From NCBI RefSeq assembly GCF_003268855.1, contig NZ_QLSZ01000013.1:1-64000 (forward strand): DNA of 64,000 nucleotides, written 5' to 3'. The DNA comes from Flavobacterium aciduliphilum. GTDB lineage: Bacteria > Bacteroidota > Bacteroidia > Flavobacteriales > Flavobacteriaceae. The first letter of the stretch is position 1; every line of letters begins with the position of its first letter. Below, piece after piece: positions 27,757-35,956 of this stretch. The notes under the pieces are model-generated. The model was not told the DNA's origin. It was given only the letters and a program-made list of their open reading frames with translations, and made no database searches. The translations under genes and the position numbers were made by a program.

Positions 27757-28585
27757 GGGGAGAAAATTGTTAATTGCAACGAAGCATCAAAAAGAGCGTG
27801 TTATCGCTCCAATATTTGAAGAAGCGTTACAAGTCGAATGTTTTGTTTCTACAAAATTTGATACCGATACTCTTGGAACTTTTTCAGGTGAGATCGAACG
27901 AAAAGATAGCGCATTAGAAACTTTAAGAAAAAAATGTGTATTAGCGATGCAAGCAAATAACTGTGATTTAGCCATAGCTAGCGAAGGTTCATTTGGTATG
28001 CATCCCATTATCATGTTTGCTACTGCCGACGATGAGATGATGATTTTCATGGATTCTAAAAATCAAATCGAAGTGATTGTTAGAGAAATTAGTATGGACA
28101 CCAATTTTGATGCTACAGAATTGAAAACAAAGGAGGATTTGATGGCGTTTGTAGAAAAAGTTAATTTTCCTTCACATGGTGTGATTTTAAAATCTTCTAA
28201 AGAAAAGTATAAAGCGCTTTTTAAGGGAATAAATACCAAAGAAAATCTTTTAAAGCATTTCAATCATTTGATTTCTAATTATGGTAGTGCTTATGTAGAA
28301 ACTGACATGCGTGCGCATTATAATCCAACTCGAATGAAATTAATAGAAATAGTAGCTCAAAAATTATTGAAAACCATTCTGCATCAATGTCCTAATTGTC
28401 AACATCCAGGATTTTCAGTAAGTAGAGTCAACAAAGGTTTACCCTGTGAATTATGTCATGCGCCAACTCAATCAACCTTAAGTTTTACATATCAATGTAA
28501 AAAATGTTCTTTCGAGCAAGTTGATTTGTATCCGCACCAAAAAACAAAAGAAGATCCAACATATTGTAATTTTTGTAACCCATAA
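27749..28585 (+). CDS. DUF6671 family protein with C-terminal zinc ribbons
   Basis: This 278-residue protein resembles DUF6671. The N-terminal two thirds (about 5-200) form a globular domain with a conserved-looking RKLLIATKHQKE start and the segment SNYGSAYVETDMRAHYNPTR. The C-terminal 65 residues contain four CxxC pairs (CPNC, CELC, CKKC, CNFC), which indicates two zinc ribbons. It starts inside the preceding small gene and ends 12 nt before tsaC. The function is not known; nucleic-acid or tRNA-related work is only suggested by the neighbour. Confidence 0.7.
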   Translation: MFEGRKLLIATKHQKERVIAPIFEEALQVECFVSTKFDTDTLGTFSGEIERKDSALETLRKKCVLAMQANNCDLAIASEGSFGMHPIIMFATADDEMMIFMDSKNQIEVIVREISMDTNFDATELKTKEDLMAFVEKVNFPSHGVILKSSKEKYKALFKGINTKENLLKHFNHLISNYGSAYVETDMRAHYNPTRMKLIEIVAQKLLKTILHQCPNCQHPGFSVSRVNKGLPCELCHAPTQSTLSFTYQCKKCSFEQVDLYPHQKTKEDPTYCNFCNP

Positions 28586-28597
28586 AACAAAATTAAA

Positions 28598-29548
28598 TTG
28601 AAAGAGATACAACAAGCTGTCCACTATTTGAAAAAGAATCAATTAGTAGCCATTCCCACTGAAACCGTATACGGATTAGCAGGAAATATTTTTAGTGAAA
28701 AAGCAATAAAAAACATATTCGAATTAAAGAATAGACCTTTGTTCAATCCTTTAATTGTTCATATTTCCAGTAGTGACCAAATGGGATGGTATGCAAGAGA
28801 AATCCCTGAAAAAGCCTACCAACTTGCCTCAAAATTTTGGCCCGGACCGCTTACATTGCTATTAAAAAAGAAAAACAATATTCCTGACATCATTACTGCT
28901 GGGAAAGATACGGTTGCATTGAGATTACCAAATCACAAACTCACATTAAAATTATTACAAAATTTAGACTTTCCCTTAGCGGCACCGAGTGCCAATCCAT
29001 TCGGTTCCATAAGTCCGACGAATGCCCAACATGTTTATGATTATTTTGGAGAAGAGCTGCCTTTTATTTTAGATGGAGGTCCTTGTACCAGTGGTATTGA
29101 GTCAACTATAGTTGGATTTGAAAACGAAAATCCCATCGTCTATCGATTGGGCGCACTATCAGTAGAAGAAATCGAGGAAGCTATTGGCCCCATACGAATT
29201 ACTAATCATAAAGAGGTAAATCCAAATGCTCCAGGGATGTTGTCTAAACATTACGCACCGAGAACGAATACCATAGTATCAGATTCAATTGACGCCATGA
29301 TAAAAAAATATGAAAGAAACAAAATCGGTGTCATCACATTTAGTACTCAATTCGACTTTCCTGCGGTGCATCAATATGAAATACTTTCAAAAAGTAGAAA
29401 TTTCAAAGAAGCCTCTAGGAATTTATACAGCGCCATGCATCGACTTGATCGAATGAAACTAGATCTTATACTAATAGAAAAATTACCCCATTACGATTTA
29501 GGAACATCCATTAATGACCGATTAGAACGAGCTAGTAAAAGAGAGTAA
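28598..29548 (+). CDS. tsaC: L-threonylcarbamoyladenylate synthase (Sua5 form)
   Basis: This 316-residue enzyme makes threonylcarbamoyl-AMP for the t6A37 modification of tRNA, from threonine, bicarbonate and ATP. The YrdC domain (about 5-200) shows AIPTETVYGLAGNIF, KNRPLFNPLIVH and the PSANPFG loop. Its length and the APGMLSKHYAPR linker identify the Sua5-type with a C-terminal Sua5 domain (about 215-315). The start is a TTG, 12 nt after the preceding stop; no nearby ATG fits the family start. It uses bicarbonate, as do the neighbouring transporter and carbonic anhydrase. Confidence 0.9.
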   Translation: MKEIQQAVHYLKKNQLVAIPTETVYGLAGNIFSEKAIKNIFELKNRPLFNPLIVHISSSDQMGWYAREIPEKAYQLASKFWPGPLTLLLKKKNNIPDIITAGKDTVALRLPNHKLTLKLLQNLDFPLAAPSANPFGSISPTNAQHVYDYFGEELPFILDGGPCTSGIESTIVGFENENPIVYRLGALSVEEIEEAIGPIRITNHKEVNPNAPGMLSKHYAPRTNTIVSDSIDAMIKKYERNKIGVITFSTQFDFPAVHQYEILSKSRNFKEASRNLYSAMHRLDRMKLDLILIEKLPHYDLGTSINDRLERASKRE

Positions 29549-29614
29549 CAATTTTTTTTTATAACATCAAATAGTTCCGTTACTAATCAATGTTTTAATT
29601 AAATATATTATCTT

Positions 29615-30577
29615 ATGAACTTAAATTTATTAACAGACAATTTAACCAATCCTGCGCTCCTTTTTTTTATTTTGGGAATTCTAGCCACACGTTTAAAAAG
29701 TGATTTAGAAATACCGAACAATACTTCCAAATTCATTTCCTTGTATCTTTTATTTTCTATTGGATTTAAAGGCGGTCAAGAATTAGCTCACAGTCATTTT
29801 AACACCGAAATCATTTGGTCTATTTTATTTGGAATATCGGTGGCTGTTTTGATTCCTATATATTGTTTCTTTATCTTGAAACGAAAATTCAGTATCGAAA
29901 ATTCGGGTGCAATTGCGGCTTCGTATGGTTCTGTTAGCGCAGTAACGTTTGTGACAGCAGTAAGTTTTCTAGAAATTCAAAAATATATATTTGGCGGGCA
30001 TATGGTTGCCGTTATGGCGCTGATGGAAGCTCCTGCTATTATTGTTGGAGTGATTTTGATGAGAATGTATCGTAAAGAAAATAATACTACAACACAATTG
30101 AGTGCCGTTGTAAAACACTCTTTTACCAATGGAAGTGTTTTATTGATTTTAGGCAGTTTAGTTATAGGCCTTCTCGCAAGCGAACAACAAGCCATGGGAA
30201 TCAAGCCCTTCACAACGGATATTTTTAAAGGCTTTTTAGCAATTTTTCTACTGGATATGGGAATTGTAAGCGGAAAAAAACTAGATGATTTCTTTAAAAG
30301 TGGTTGGTTTGCGGCTTTATTTGCCATACTCATTCCTCTATTGAATGGTTGTGTAGTTGCTGTAGCCAGTCAAATGATTACTCAAGATATTGGAAATCGA
30401 TTTATTTTTGCAATTTTAGCTTCAAGCGCTTCCTATATTGCCGTTCCCGCTGCGATGAAGATTGTAGCACCAAAAGCCAATCCAGGACTGTTTTTACCCA
30501 TGGCTCTGGCAGTTACATTCCCTTTTAATATCACTTTCGGAATGCCAATTTACTTATCAATTATACAAAATTTTTAG
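29615..30577 (+). CDS. SbtA-like sodium-dependent bicarbonate transporter
   Basis: This 320-residue membrane protein has about ten hydrophobic helices and matches the SbtA family, which takes up bicarbonate with sodium. Family-like segments are FSIGFKGGQELAH near the N-terminus, AASYGSVSAVTFVTAVSFLE in the middle and ASYIAVPAAMKI near the end. It is convergent with a carbonic anhydrase gene 74 nt away, which supports a bicarbonate or CO2 role. Substrate specificity remains inferred. Confidence 0.82.
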   Translation: MNLNLLTDNLTNPALLFFILGILATRLKSDLEIPNNTSKFISLYLLFSIGFKGGQELAHSHFNTEIIWSILFGISVAVLIPIYCFFILKRKFSIENSGAIAASYGSVSAVTFVTAVSFLEIQKYIFGGHMVAVMALMEAPAIIVGVILMRMYRKENNTTTQLSAVVKHSFTNGSVLLILGSLVIGLLASEQQAMGIKPFTTDIFKGFLAIFLLDMGIVSGKKLDDFFKSGWFAALFAILIPLLNGCVVAVASQMITQDIGNRFIFAILASSASYIAVPAAMKIVAPKANPGLFLPMALAVTFPFNITFGMPIYLSIIQNF

Positions 30578-30651
30578 GAATAATAGTTTGTCTATTTTGT
30601 TTGATTTGTTTAGAGGGGCTATGCAAATAGTATGGCCTTTCTTTTTAAATT

Positions 30652-31293
30652 CTAACTAGAAAATTTCAAACGATACACTTCATCTAATTCTGAATTGGAA
30701 CTCATGTTAACGCCTAAATCGGTAACATATCCCGAATTTAACCCATAAGTCCAGCCGTGTAAGGTCAAATCTTGACCATTTCGCCAAGCATTTTGAACAA
30801 TGGAAGTTTTTGCCAAATCAAATACTTGTTCTTGCGTATTCACTTCAACAAACTTATTAAAACGTTCTTCTTCATCTTCAATGACATTTAGCTGATTTTC
30901 ATGCAATCGATATACATCTTTAATATGTCGAATCCAATTATCTATAAGACCAATGGATTGATTTCCCATAGCCGCTTTCACTCCTCCACAACCATAATGA
31001 CCACAAACAATAACGTGTTTAACTTTAAGTACGTTTACAGCATAATCTAAAACACTTAACATATTCATATCGCTATGAATAACCATATTAGCTATATTTC
31101 TATGAACAAATACTTCACCTGGTTTTGCTCCTATAATTTCGTTTGCGGGAACTCTACTATCAGAACATCCAATCCACAATAATGGAGGCTGTTGCCCTTT
31201 GGCTAAATCTTTAAAATATTCAGAATCTATTGCCAACTGACTTTCAACCCATTTTTTGTTGTTATCCAAAATTTTTTTGTAGAAATCACTCAT
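30652..31293 (-). CDS. can: Beta-class carbonic anhydrase
   Basis: This 213-residue cytoplasmic enzyme interconverts CO2 and bicarbonate. Zinc ligands are in CSDSRVPAN (Cys with the Asp-Arg dyad, about residues 43-51) and HYGCGG (His and Cys, about 102-107). The NIANMVIHSDMNMLSVLDYAV block is standard for this class. Its neighbour is an SbtA-like bicarbonate transporter, so the pair probably serves bicarbonate supply to carboxylating enzymes. Confidence 0.95.
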   Translation of the reverse strand: MSDFYKKILDNNKKWVESQLAIDSEYFKDLAKGQQPPLLWIGCSDSRVPANEIIGAKPGEVFVHRNIANMVIHSDMNMLSVLDYAVNVLKVKHVIVCGHYGCGGVKAAMGNQSIGLIDNWIRHIKDVYRLHENQLNVIEDEEERFNKFVEVNTQEQVFDLAKTSIVQNAWRNGQDLTLHGWTYGLNSGYVTDLGVNMSSNSELDEVYRLKFSS

Positions 31294-31387
31294 CGTATTA
31301 TTTTTTGTAAAAATAACAATTTATTGAGTTGTTGAATCTACCAAACATTAATTTTTATTTTATACTATAACTTAAATTGATTGTTTT

Positions 31388-31395
31388 TATATTTG
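31388..31395 (+). promoter_or_regulatory. -7 element of oxyR
   Basis: TATATTTG matches TANNTTTG and lies 18 nt before the oxyR ATG. The -33 position is poor. Confidence 0.5.
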
Positions 31396-31413
31396 CATCA
31401 AATTATATTATAA

Positions 31414-32355
31414 ATGACCATCACCCAACTTCAATATGTTTTGGCGGTAGCCGAGCACAAAAACTTTACATTAGCTGCTGAAAAATGTTTTGTTACCCAA
31501 CCTACTTTAAGCATGCAAATTCAAAAAGTAGAAGAAGAATTAGGTATTTTGATTTTTGATCGTACTAAGAAACCTATACAACTCACTGAAATTGGTTTCA
31601 AAATAGTAAATCAAGCAAAAAATATTGTCAATGAAGCCGATCGCATTTTGGATATTGTGCATCAACAAAAAGGCTTTATCGGTGGGGAGTTTAGATTAGG
31701 TATCATCCCTACTGTTATGCCTACACTTCTTCCAATGTTTCTGAATAATTTCATAAAAAAATACCCGAAAGTCAAACTGATTATTGAGGAACTTCATACT
31801 GAAGATATCATTTTTAAATTGAATAATGGTCATTTGGATGCAGCCATTGCAGCTACTCCTCTTCATGAAGAAAAAATTAAGGAAATCGTATTGTATTACG
31901 AACCTTTTGTTGCTTATATTCCTGAGAATCATGGCATATATGGTAAAAAAGAAATTGAAGTTGAAGATTTAAATGTAGAGGAAATGCTATTATTAGAGGA
32001 CGGGCATTGTTTTAGAGATAGTGTTTTAAACCTTTGTAAAAACAACAACAATTTAGAGCACAATCATTTTCAATTGGAAAGCGGAAGTTTTGAAACCCTC
32101 ATTAAATTAGCTGATGAAGGATTAGGCACTACCCTACTTCCTTATTTACACACCTTAGATTTAAAAGAAAAAGATCATGTAAAATTACGGCATTTTGTAG
32201 AGCCTAAACCTGCTCGTGAAGTGAGTTTAATTTACCCTAAAAACGAGTTAAAAATTCATATTATAGATGCTTTACGAACAACCATATCAGGTGTGGTAAA
32301 AGGGGCTATTATTTTTCAAAATGTGCAAATTATTAGCCCAAAATCTGAAAAATAA
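31414..32355 (+). CDS. oxyR: Hydrogen peroxide-sensing regulator OxyR
   Basis: This 313-residue LysR-type regulator has the HTH at residues 1-60 and the effector domain at about 90-300. Two cysteines in the loop GHCFRDSVLNLC fall at residues 199 and 208, exactly the positions of the redox pair of E. coli OxyR. It should therefore form a disulfide with peroxide and activate antioxidant genes. It is alone on its strand and convergent with mnmD 5 nt away. Its targets (katG, dps) are not in the window. Confidence 0.93.
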   Translation: MTITQLQYVLAVAEHKNFTLAAEKCFVTQPTLSMQIQKVEEELGILIFDRTKKPIQLTEIGFKIVNQAKNIVNEADRILDIVHQQKGFIGGEFRLGIIPTVMPTLLPMFLNNFIKKYPKVKLIIEELHTEDIIFKLNNGHLDAAIAATPLHEEKIKEIVLYYEPFVAYIPENHGIYGKKEIEVEDLNVEEMLLLEDGHCFRDSVLNLCKNNNNLEHNHFQLESGSFETLIKLADEGLGTTLLPYLHTLDLKEKDHVKLRHFVEPKPAREVSLIYPKNELKIHIIDALRTTISGVVKGAIIFQNVQIISPKSEK

Positions 32356-32360
32356 TCTTC

Positions 32361-33023
32361 TTATTTTTTGATAGCACGCAGCATTTCTCTTTTCCCTGGG
32401 GCACCGGGTAATTTTTCAATTGAGAACCCAGCTTCAAGCATGGCATTTTTTATGATGGAACGACACGCATAGGTAACTAAAACCCCCTCTTTTCTTAAAG
32501 CTTGGTACATTTTTTCAAAAATTACAACCGACCATAATTCGGGTTGCACTCTGTATCCAAAAGCATCAAAATAAATTAAATCAAATTGATTTACATCGCT
32601 AATTTCATGAAAGAATTGTTTCCTTTTAGTTAGTGAGAAATTTGAAGTAAGCTGATTTTGGTTTTCCCATAGACTATCATGAAGTGATTCAAAAATGTTT
32701 TTTTTATCAAGAACATTCAAAGCTTCTGGATAATTCATTTTACTCACTTCGTCAATTGAAACCGGAAAAGCTTCTACACCAACATAAGCAATCGCTTGAT
32801 TGTTTTTTTCAGCTTCCAATAATGTAATAAAAGCATTTAAGCCCGTTCCAAAACCAATTTCTAGAATTGAAATGGAATCTCCCTGAAACAAAGAAAGTCC
32901 ATTTTTGATAAATACATGATAGGCTTCTTGAATGGCACCGTGTTTTGAATGATAACTTTCATTCCATTCCGGTATAAAAATACTCGCCGAACCATCTTGC
33001 GTTTGAATAATTTCTCGTTTCAA
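32361..33023 (-). CDS. mnmD: tRNA 5-methylaminomethyl-2-thiouridine methyltransferase MnmD
   Basis: This 220-residue SAM-dependent methyltransferase adds the last methyl group of mnm5s2U34 in tRNA. It shows the stand-alone MnmD pattern: SYHSKHGAIQEAYHVFI near the N-terminus, the SAM-binding ILEIGFGTGLNAF (about 52-64), FDAFGYRVQPELWS and the C-terminal APGKREMLRA. It has no MnmC2 oxidase domain, which is the usual Bacteroidetes form. It is the last gene of a four-gene operon, 3 nt after the haem protein. Confidence 0.93.
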   Translation of the reverse strand: MKREIIQTQDGSASIFIPEWNESYHSKHGAIQEAYHVFIKNGLSLFQGDSISILEIGFGTGLNAFITLLEAEKNNQAIAYVGVEAFPVSIDEVSKMNYPEALNVLDKKNIFESLHDSLWENQNQLTSNFSLTKRKQFFHEISDVNQFDLIYFDAFGYRVQPELWSVVIFEKMYQALRKEGVLVTYACRSIIKNAMLEAGFSIEKLPGAPGKREMLRAIKK

Positions 33024-33026
33024 AGC

Positions 33027-33470
33027 CTACTTAATATAGAGTTTTTTTATTCTAGGAATAGGTCCTCCACATTTTCCTTGGTGACACGCAATACAAGCAT
33101 CTGCACCTTTGTTAAAATTTCCTTTTACATCACCTTCCTTCCCGTATATTTTCTGCTGAATTGCAATATATTTTTTGGCGTTTTCCTTAAAAAAAGCATC
33201 ATTATCGCTTGGAGTCGTGAATTTAGCTGTAAAGATTTTATTAAAAAATGTTGGATAAGCGCCAACGGTATCCCCTTTTATAATTCGAGCTCTGGTTTGC
33301 ATATTATAAGCATACATACGCTCCATAAGAGTGGCTAATTCAGACATTTCATACATCTCAAATTTCTTCTCTTTTTTACACGAGTTATTTTCTTTAATAA
33401 GATCTTTTTTTACTTCTTTTTGACAAGATAATAAAGCAAAAAAACAGCAAAATACTAGAATTTTAGTCAT
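33027..33470 (-). CDS. Monohaem lipoprotein, Tll0287-like
   Basis: This 147-residue protein has a lipoprotein signal (lipobox LLSC, about C16) and a single haem-attachment motif CIACH at residues 126-130, followed by a positively charged tail. The body (about 40-120) resembles Tll0287/DUF3365 c-type domains. It should be a membrane-anchored periplasmic cytochrome. It sits 3 nt from both neighbours in the operon. The redox partner is unknown; the two DUF4920 proteins are candidates. Confidence 0.75.
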   Translation of the reverse strand: MTKILVFCCFFALLSCQKEVKKDLIKENNSCKKEKKFEMYEMSELATLMERMYAYNMQTRARIIKGDTVGAYPTFFNKIFTAKFTTPSDNDAFFKENAKKYIAIQQKIYGKEGDVKGNFNKGADACIACHQGKCGGPIPRIKKLYIK

Positions 33471-33473
33471 AAA

Positions 33474-33974
33474 TTACTTTTTTATAAGTACTCCATCTGC
33501 CAAAAAAGAATACGTAATTTCTGGTTTGTTAATTTTATTAATTTCTGCTTGTGGTTTTCCGCCATCTTTTGCGTAATGCTTGAGTTCTTCTACAGAAACT
33601 ACATCAACAAATGCTTTACCAGAAACAATGACATTACTCCCTTCAGCATTAAGAGGTACAAAAAAACCATAATCTTTAAATTTCACAAAAGCAGTTTCCC
33701 CATTTCCTAAATCCAATTTCATCCAACACCCCTTCTTTTTACAAACAGAGACAATTTTGGTTTCAAATTTTACACTAAGTGTATCACCTTTCTTTAAAGA
33801 TTTATATTTCTTAAACATTTTGTCTTTTGATAAGCGAGTAGTAGCTTCAAACTTAGCGCCAAATGACGCATAATCATTTGTGTTAATTGTATTGGATTGA
33901 TTCCGTTTTTGGGCAATACTTACTGTTGAAACTAACAACAGAAAGGCTACAAAAAAAGATGTACTATATTTCAT
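33474..33974 (-). CDS. DUF4920 protein, secreted form
   Basis: This 166-residue protein has a Sec signal peptide ending near SIAQ and no lipobox cysteine. It shares most of its core with the next gene, including VCKKKGCWMKLDLGN and AFVKFKDYGFFVP, the hallmark of DUF4920. The CX4C pair suggests metal binding or redox activity in the periplasm. It is the second gene of the operon, 3 nt from its paralogue. The function is unknown. Confidence 0.85.
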   Translation of the reverse strand: MKYSTSFFVAFLLLVSTVSIAQKRNQSNTINTNDYASFGAKFEATTRLSKDKMFKKYKSLKKGDTLSVKFETKIVSVCKKKGCWMKLDLGNGETAFVKFKDYGFFVPLNAEGSNVIVSGKAFVDVVSVEELKHYAKDGGKPQAEINKINKPEITYSFLADGVLIKK

Positions 33975-33977
33975 TTC

Positions 33978-34478
33978 TTATTTTTTTATTAAAACACCAT
34001 CTGCCATAAAAGAATAATTCGTTTCAGGAGCAATAATACTATCAATCGCAGCATTTGATTTTCCTGCATCTTTTGCATATTCTTTCAAATCGTTAACCGA
34101 TACAATTTCTACAAAAGCTTTTCCATGAACTATGGCTTCACTTCCTCCTGCATTTTTGGGGACAAAAAAACCATAATCTTTAAATTTGACAAACGCAGTT
34201 TTATCATTGCCTAAGTCTAAATTCATCCAACATCCTTTTTTCTGACAGACATCCACAATTTTTGCATGAACTTTCACTTCAACGGTGTCCGTTGGTTTCA
34301 TGGTTTTGTATTTTTCCAATAATTCAACCGCCGAAATAGCTCCATCTTCTGAAATTGAATCGCCAAACTTGACAAAGGAAACTTTTTCTGAATCTGAATT
34401 ATTTACTTTAGTTTCTTCATTTTTTTTACAACTTACAAGTAGTGCTAACACTAAAACTGAATATACTATTTTTTTCAT
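33978..34478 (-). CDS. DUF4920 lipoprotein
   Basis: This 166-residue protein is the first gene of the operon. A lipoprotein signal ends at LLVSC (about C17), then an acidic linker leads to the DUF4920 domain (about 35-166). The core reads VCQKKGCWMNLDLGN and AFVKFKDYGFFVP, nearly the same as in its neighbour, so the two are tandem duplicates, one anchored and one soluble. A -7 element TATTTTTG lies 23 nt upstream on the minus strand. Confidence 0.85.
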   Translation of the reverse strand: MKKIVYSVLVLALLVSCKKNEETKVNNSDSEKVSFVKFGDSISEDGAISAVELLEKYKTMKPTDTVEVKVHAKIVDVCQKKGCWMNLDLGNDKTAFVKFKDYGFFVPKNAGGSEAIVHGKAFVEIVSVNDLKEYAKDAGKSNAAIDSIIAPETNYSFMADGVLIKK

Positions 34479-34501
34479 TTTATTGATAAATTAATTTTAA
34501 A

Positions 34502-34509
34502 CAAAAATA
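34502..34509 (-). promoter_or_regulatory. -7 element of the DUF4920-mnmD operon
   Basis: The minus strand reads TATTTTTG. The 273-nt gap to ilvE holds this element and otherwise very AT-rich sequence with long T-runs (34540-34655) in which no gene is seen. Confidence 0.5.
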
Positions 34510-34751
34510 AAGAGATTTTAAATTCTAACACGAAATTATGATGGTTTTTTTTCGATTTTAATAAAATACAGATGTTTTTTTTTAAATAAATTAAATATTT
34601 ACTAATAATCAAGTTTTTTTTTAAATATTTTTTAAAAATAAGCATTTTTTTTATAGTTTAGCAGTGTAAAACAACACATAATCATTTAACTAATATTCAA
34701 ACTAATCTTGATGATAAAAGATTCGTATGGATTCATAAAATAGCATACCAC

Positions 34752-35819
34752 ATGAGTTCTAGTTCTGATTTTGCAATTGAAATCCAAAAAGTACAAGATT
34801 CAAAAATTAGTGATGTAGATTTTGACAATATTACATTTGGAAACACTTTCACCGACTATATGTTGGTTTGTGATTTTAAAAATGGGGAATGGCAAAAACC
34901 TATCATCAAGCCGTACGAACCTTTTTTAATTGACCCTTCTGCTAAAGTTTTTCATTACGGTCAAGCTATTTTTGAAGGCATGAAAGCCTATAAAGATGAG
35001 CATGATGAGGTATGGTTGTTCAGACCTGATGAGAATTTCCATCGATTCAATAAATCCGCAGTGAGAATGGCAATGCCAGAGGTTCCCGAAGTCGTTTTTA
35101 TGGAGGGTCTAAAAACCATTATTGATTTGGAGCGAAATTGGGTCAAGTCAGGACTAGGAAATACATTATACATTCGCCCATTTATGATTGCTATTGGCTC
35201 TGGAGTTATAGCTCAACCTTCTACGCAATATCGTTTTATGATTATATTATCGCCTGCTAAATCATACTATTCAGGAGCTGTAAAAGTAGTTATTGCAGAT
35301 CATTACAGTAGAGCCGCTAATGGCGGTATAGGCGCTGCTAAAGCTGCTGGAAATTATTCGGCACAATTTTATCCTACAAAATTAGCCAACGATAAAGGAT
35401 TTCAACAAATTATTTGGACTGATGATGCAACCCATACCAAATTGGAAGAAGCCGGAACTATGAATGTATTCTTCAGAATTAATGATACTTTATACACGGC
35501 ACCAACGAGTGAACGTATTCTAGATGGGGTAACCCGTAAGAGTATTATTGCGCTAGCAAAAAGAGAAGGTATTGATGTACAAGAACGTTCTGTGTTGGTC
35601 GATGAAATTGTTGCCGCTGCTCAAAATAGTACTTTGAAAGAAATATTTGGAGCTGGAACAGCAGCAGTTGTAAGTCCGATTGCCGCTTTTTCTTATCAAG
35701 AAATTGAATATGTTCTTCCTGTAATTGAAGATTCCTTTGCGTCTCAGTTAAAAGACAAGTTAACCAAAATTCAATACAAACTCGCGGAAGATACTTTTGG
35801 ATGGACGGTTAAAATTTAA
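34752..35819 (+). CDS. ilvE: Branched-chain amino acid aminotransferase
   Basis: This 355-residue class IV PLP aminotransferase interconverts branched-chain 2-oxo acids and leucine, isoleucine and valine. The catalytic lysine is in IGAAKAAGNYSAQFYP; other blocks are FHYGQAIFEGMKAY, YIRPFMIA and EEAGTMNVFF. It is the type II bacterial form of about 355 residues, longer than E. coli IlvE. It is divergent from the DUF4920 operon and followed by a weak terminator. Confidence 0.95.
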   Translation: MSSSSDFAIEIQKVQDSKISDVDFDNITFGNTFTDYMLVCDFKNGEWQKPIIKPYEPFLIDPSAKVFHYGQAIFEGMKAYKDEHDEVWLFRPDENFHRFNKSAVRMAMPEVPEVVFMEGLKTIIDLERNWVKSGLGNTLYIRPFMIAIGSGVIAQPSTQYRFMIILSPAKSYYSGAVKVVIADHYSRAANGGIGAAKAAGNYSAQFYPTKLANDKGFQQIIWTDDATHTKLEEAGTMNVFFRINDTLYTAPTSERILDGVTRKSIIALAKREGIDVQERSVLVDEIVAAAQNSTLKEIFGAGTAAVVSPIAAFSYQEIEYVLPVIEDSFASQLKDKLTKIQYKLAEDTFGWTVKI

Positions 35820-35825
35820 TACATG

Positions 35826-35850
35826 AAGGCTTGATTTAAATCAAGCTTTT
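35826..35850 (+). terminator. Probable terminator of ilvE
   Basis: A hairpin pairing AAGGCTTGA with TCAAGCTTTT starts 6 nt after the stop. The following T-run is short, so it may be weak. Confidence 0.55.
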
Positions 35851-35956
35851 ATATGATTAAATAGATCGTTTCATTTTATTTCTTAAAATTTGTCTTATTC
35901 TTTTTAAAGTTTAGTTTTAAGTAAGAATTATATTTGAGTAATTTAAGTATAAAATT

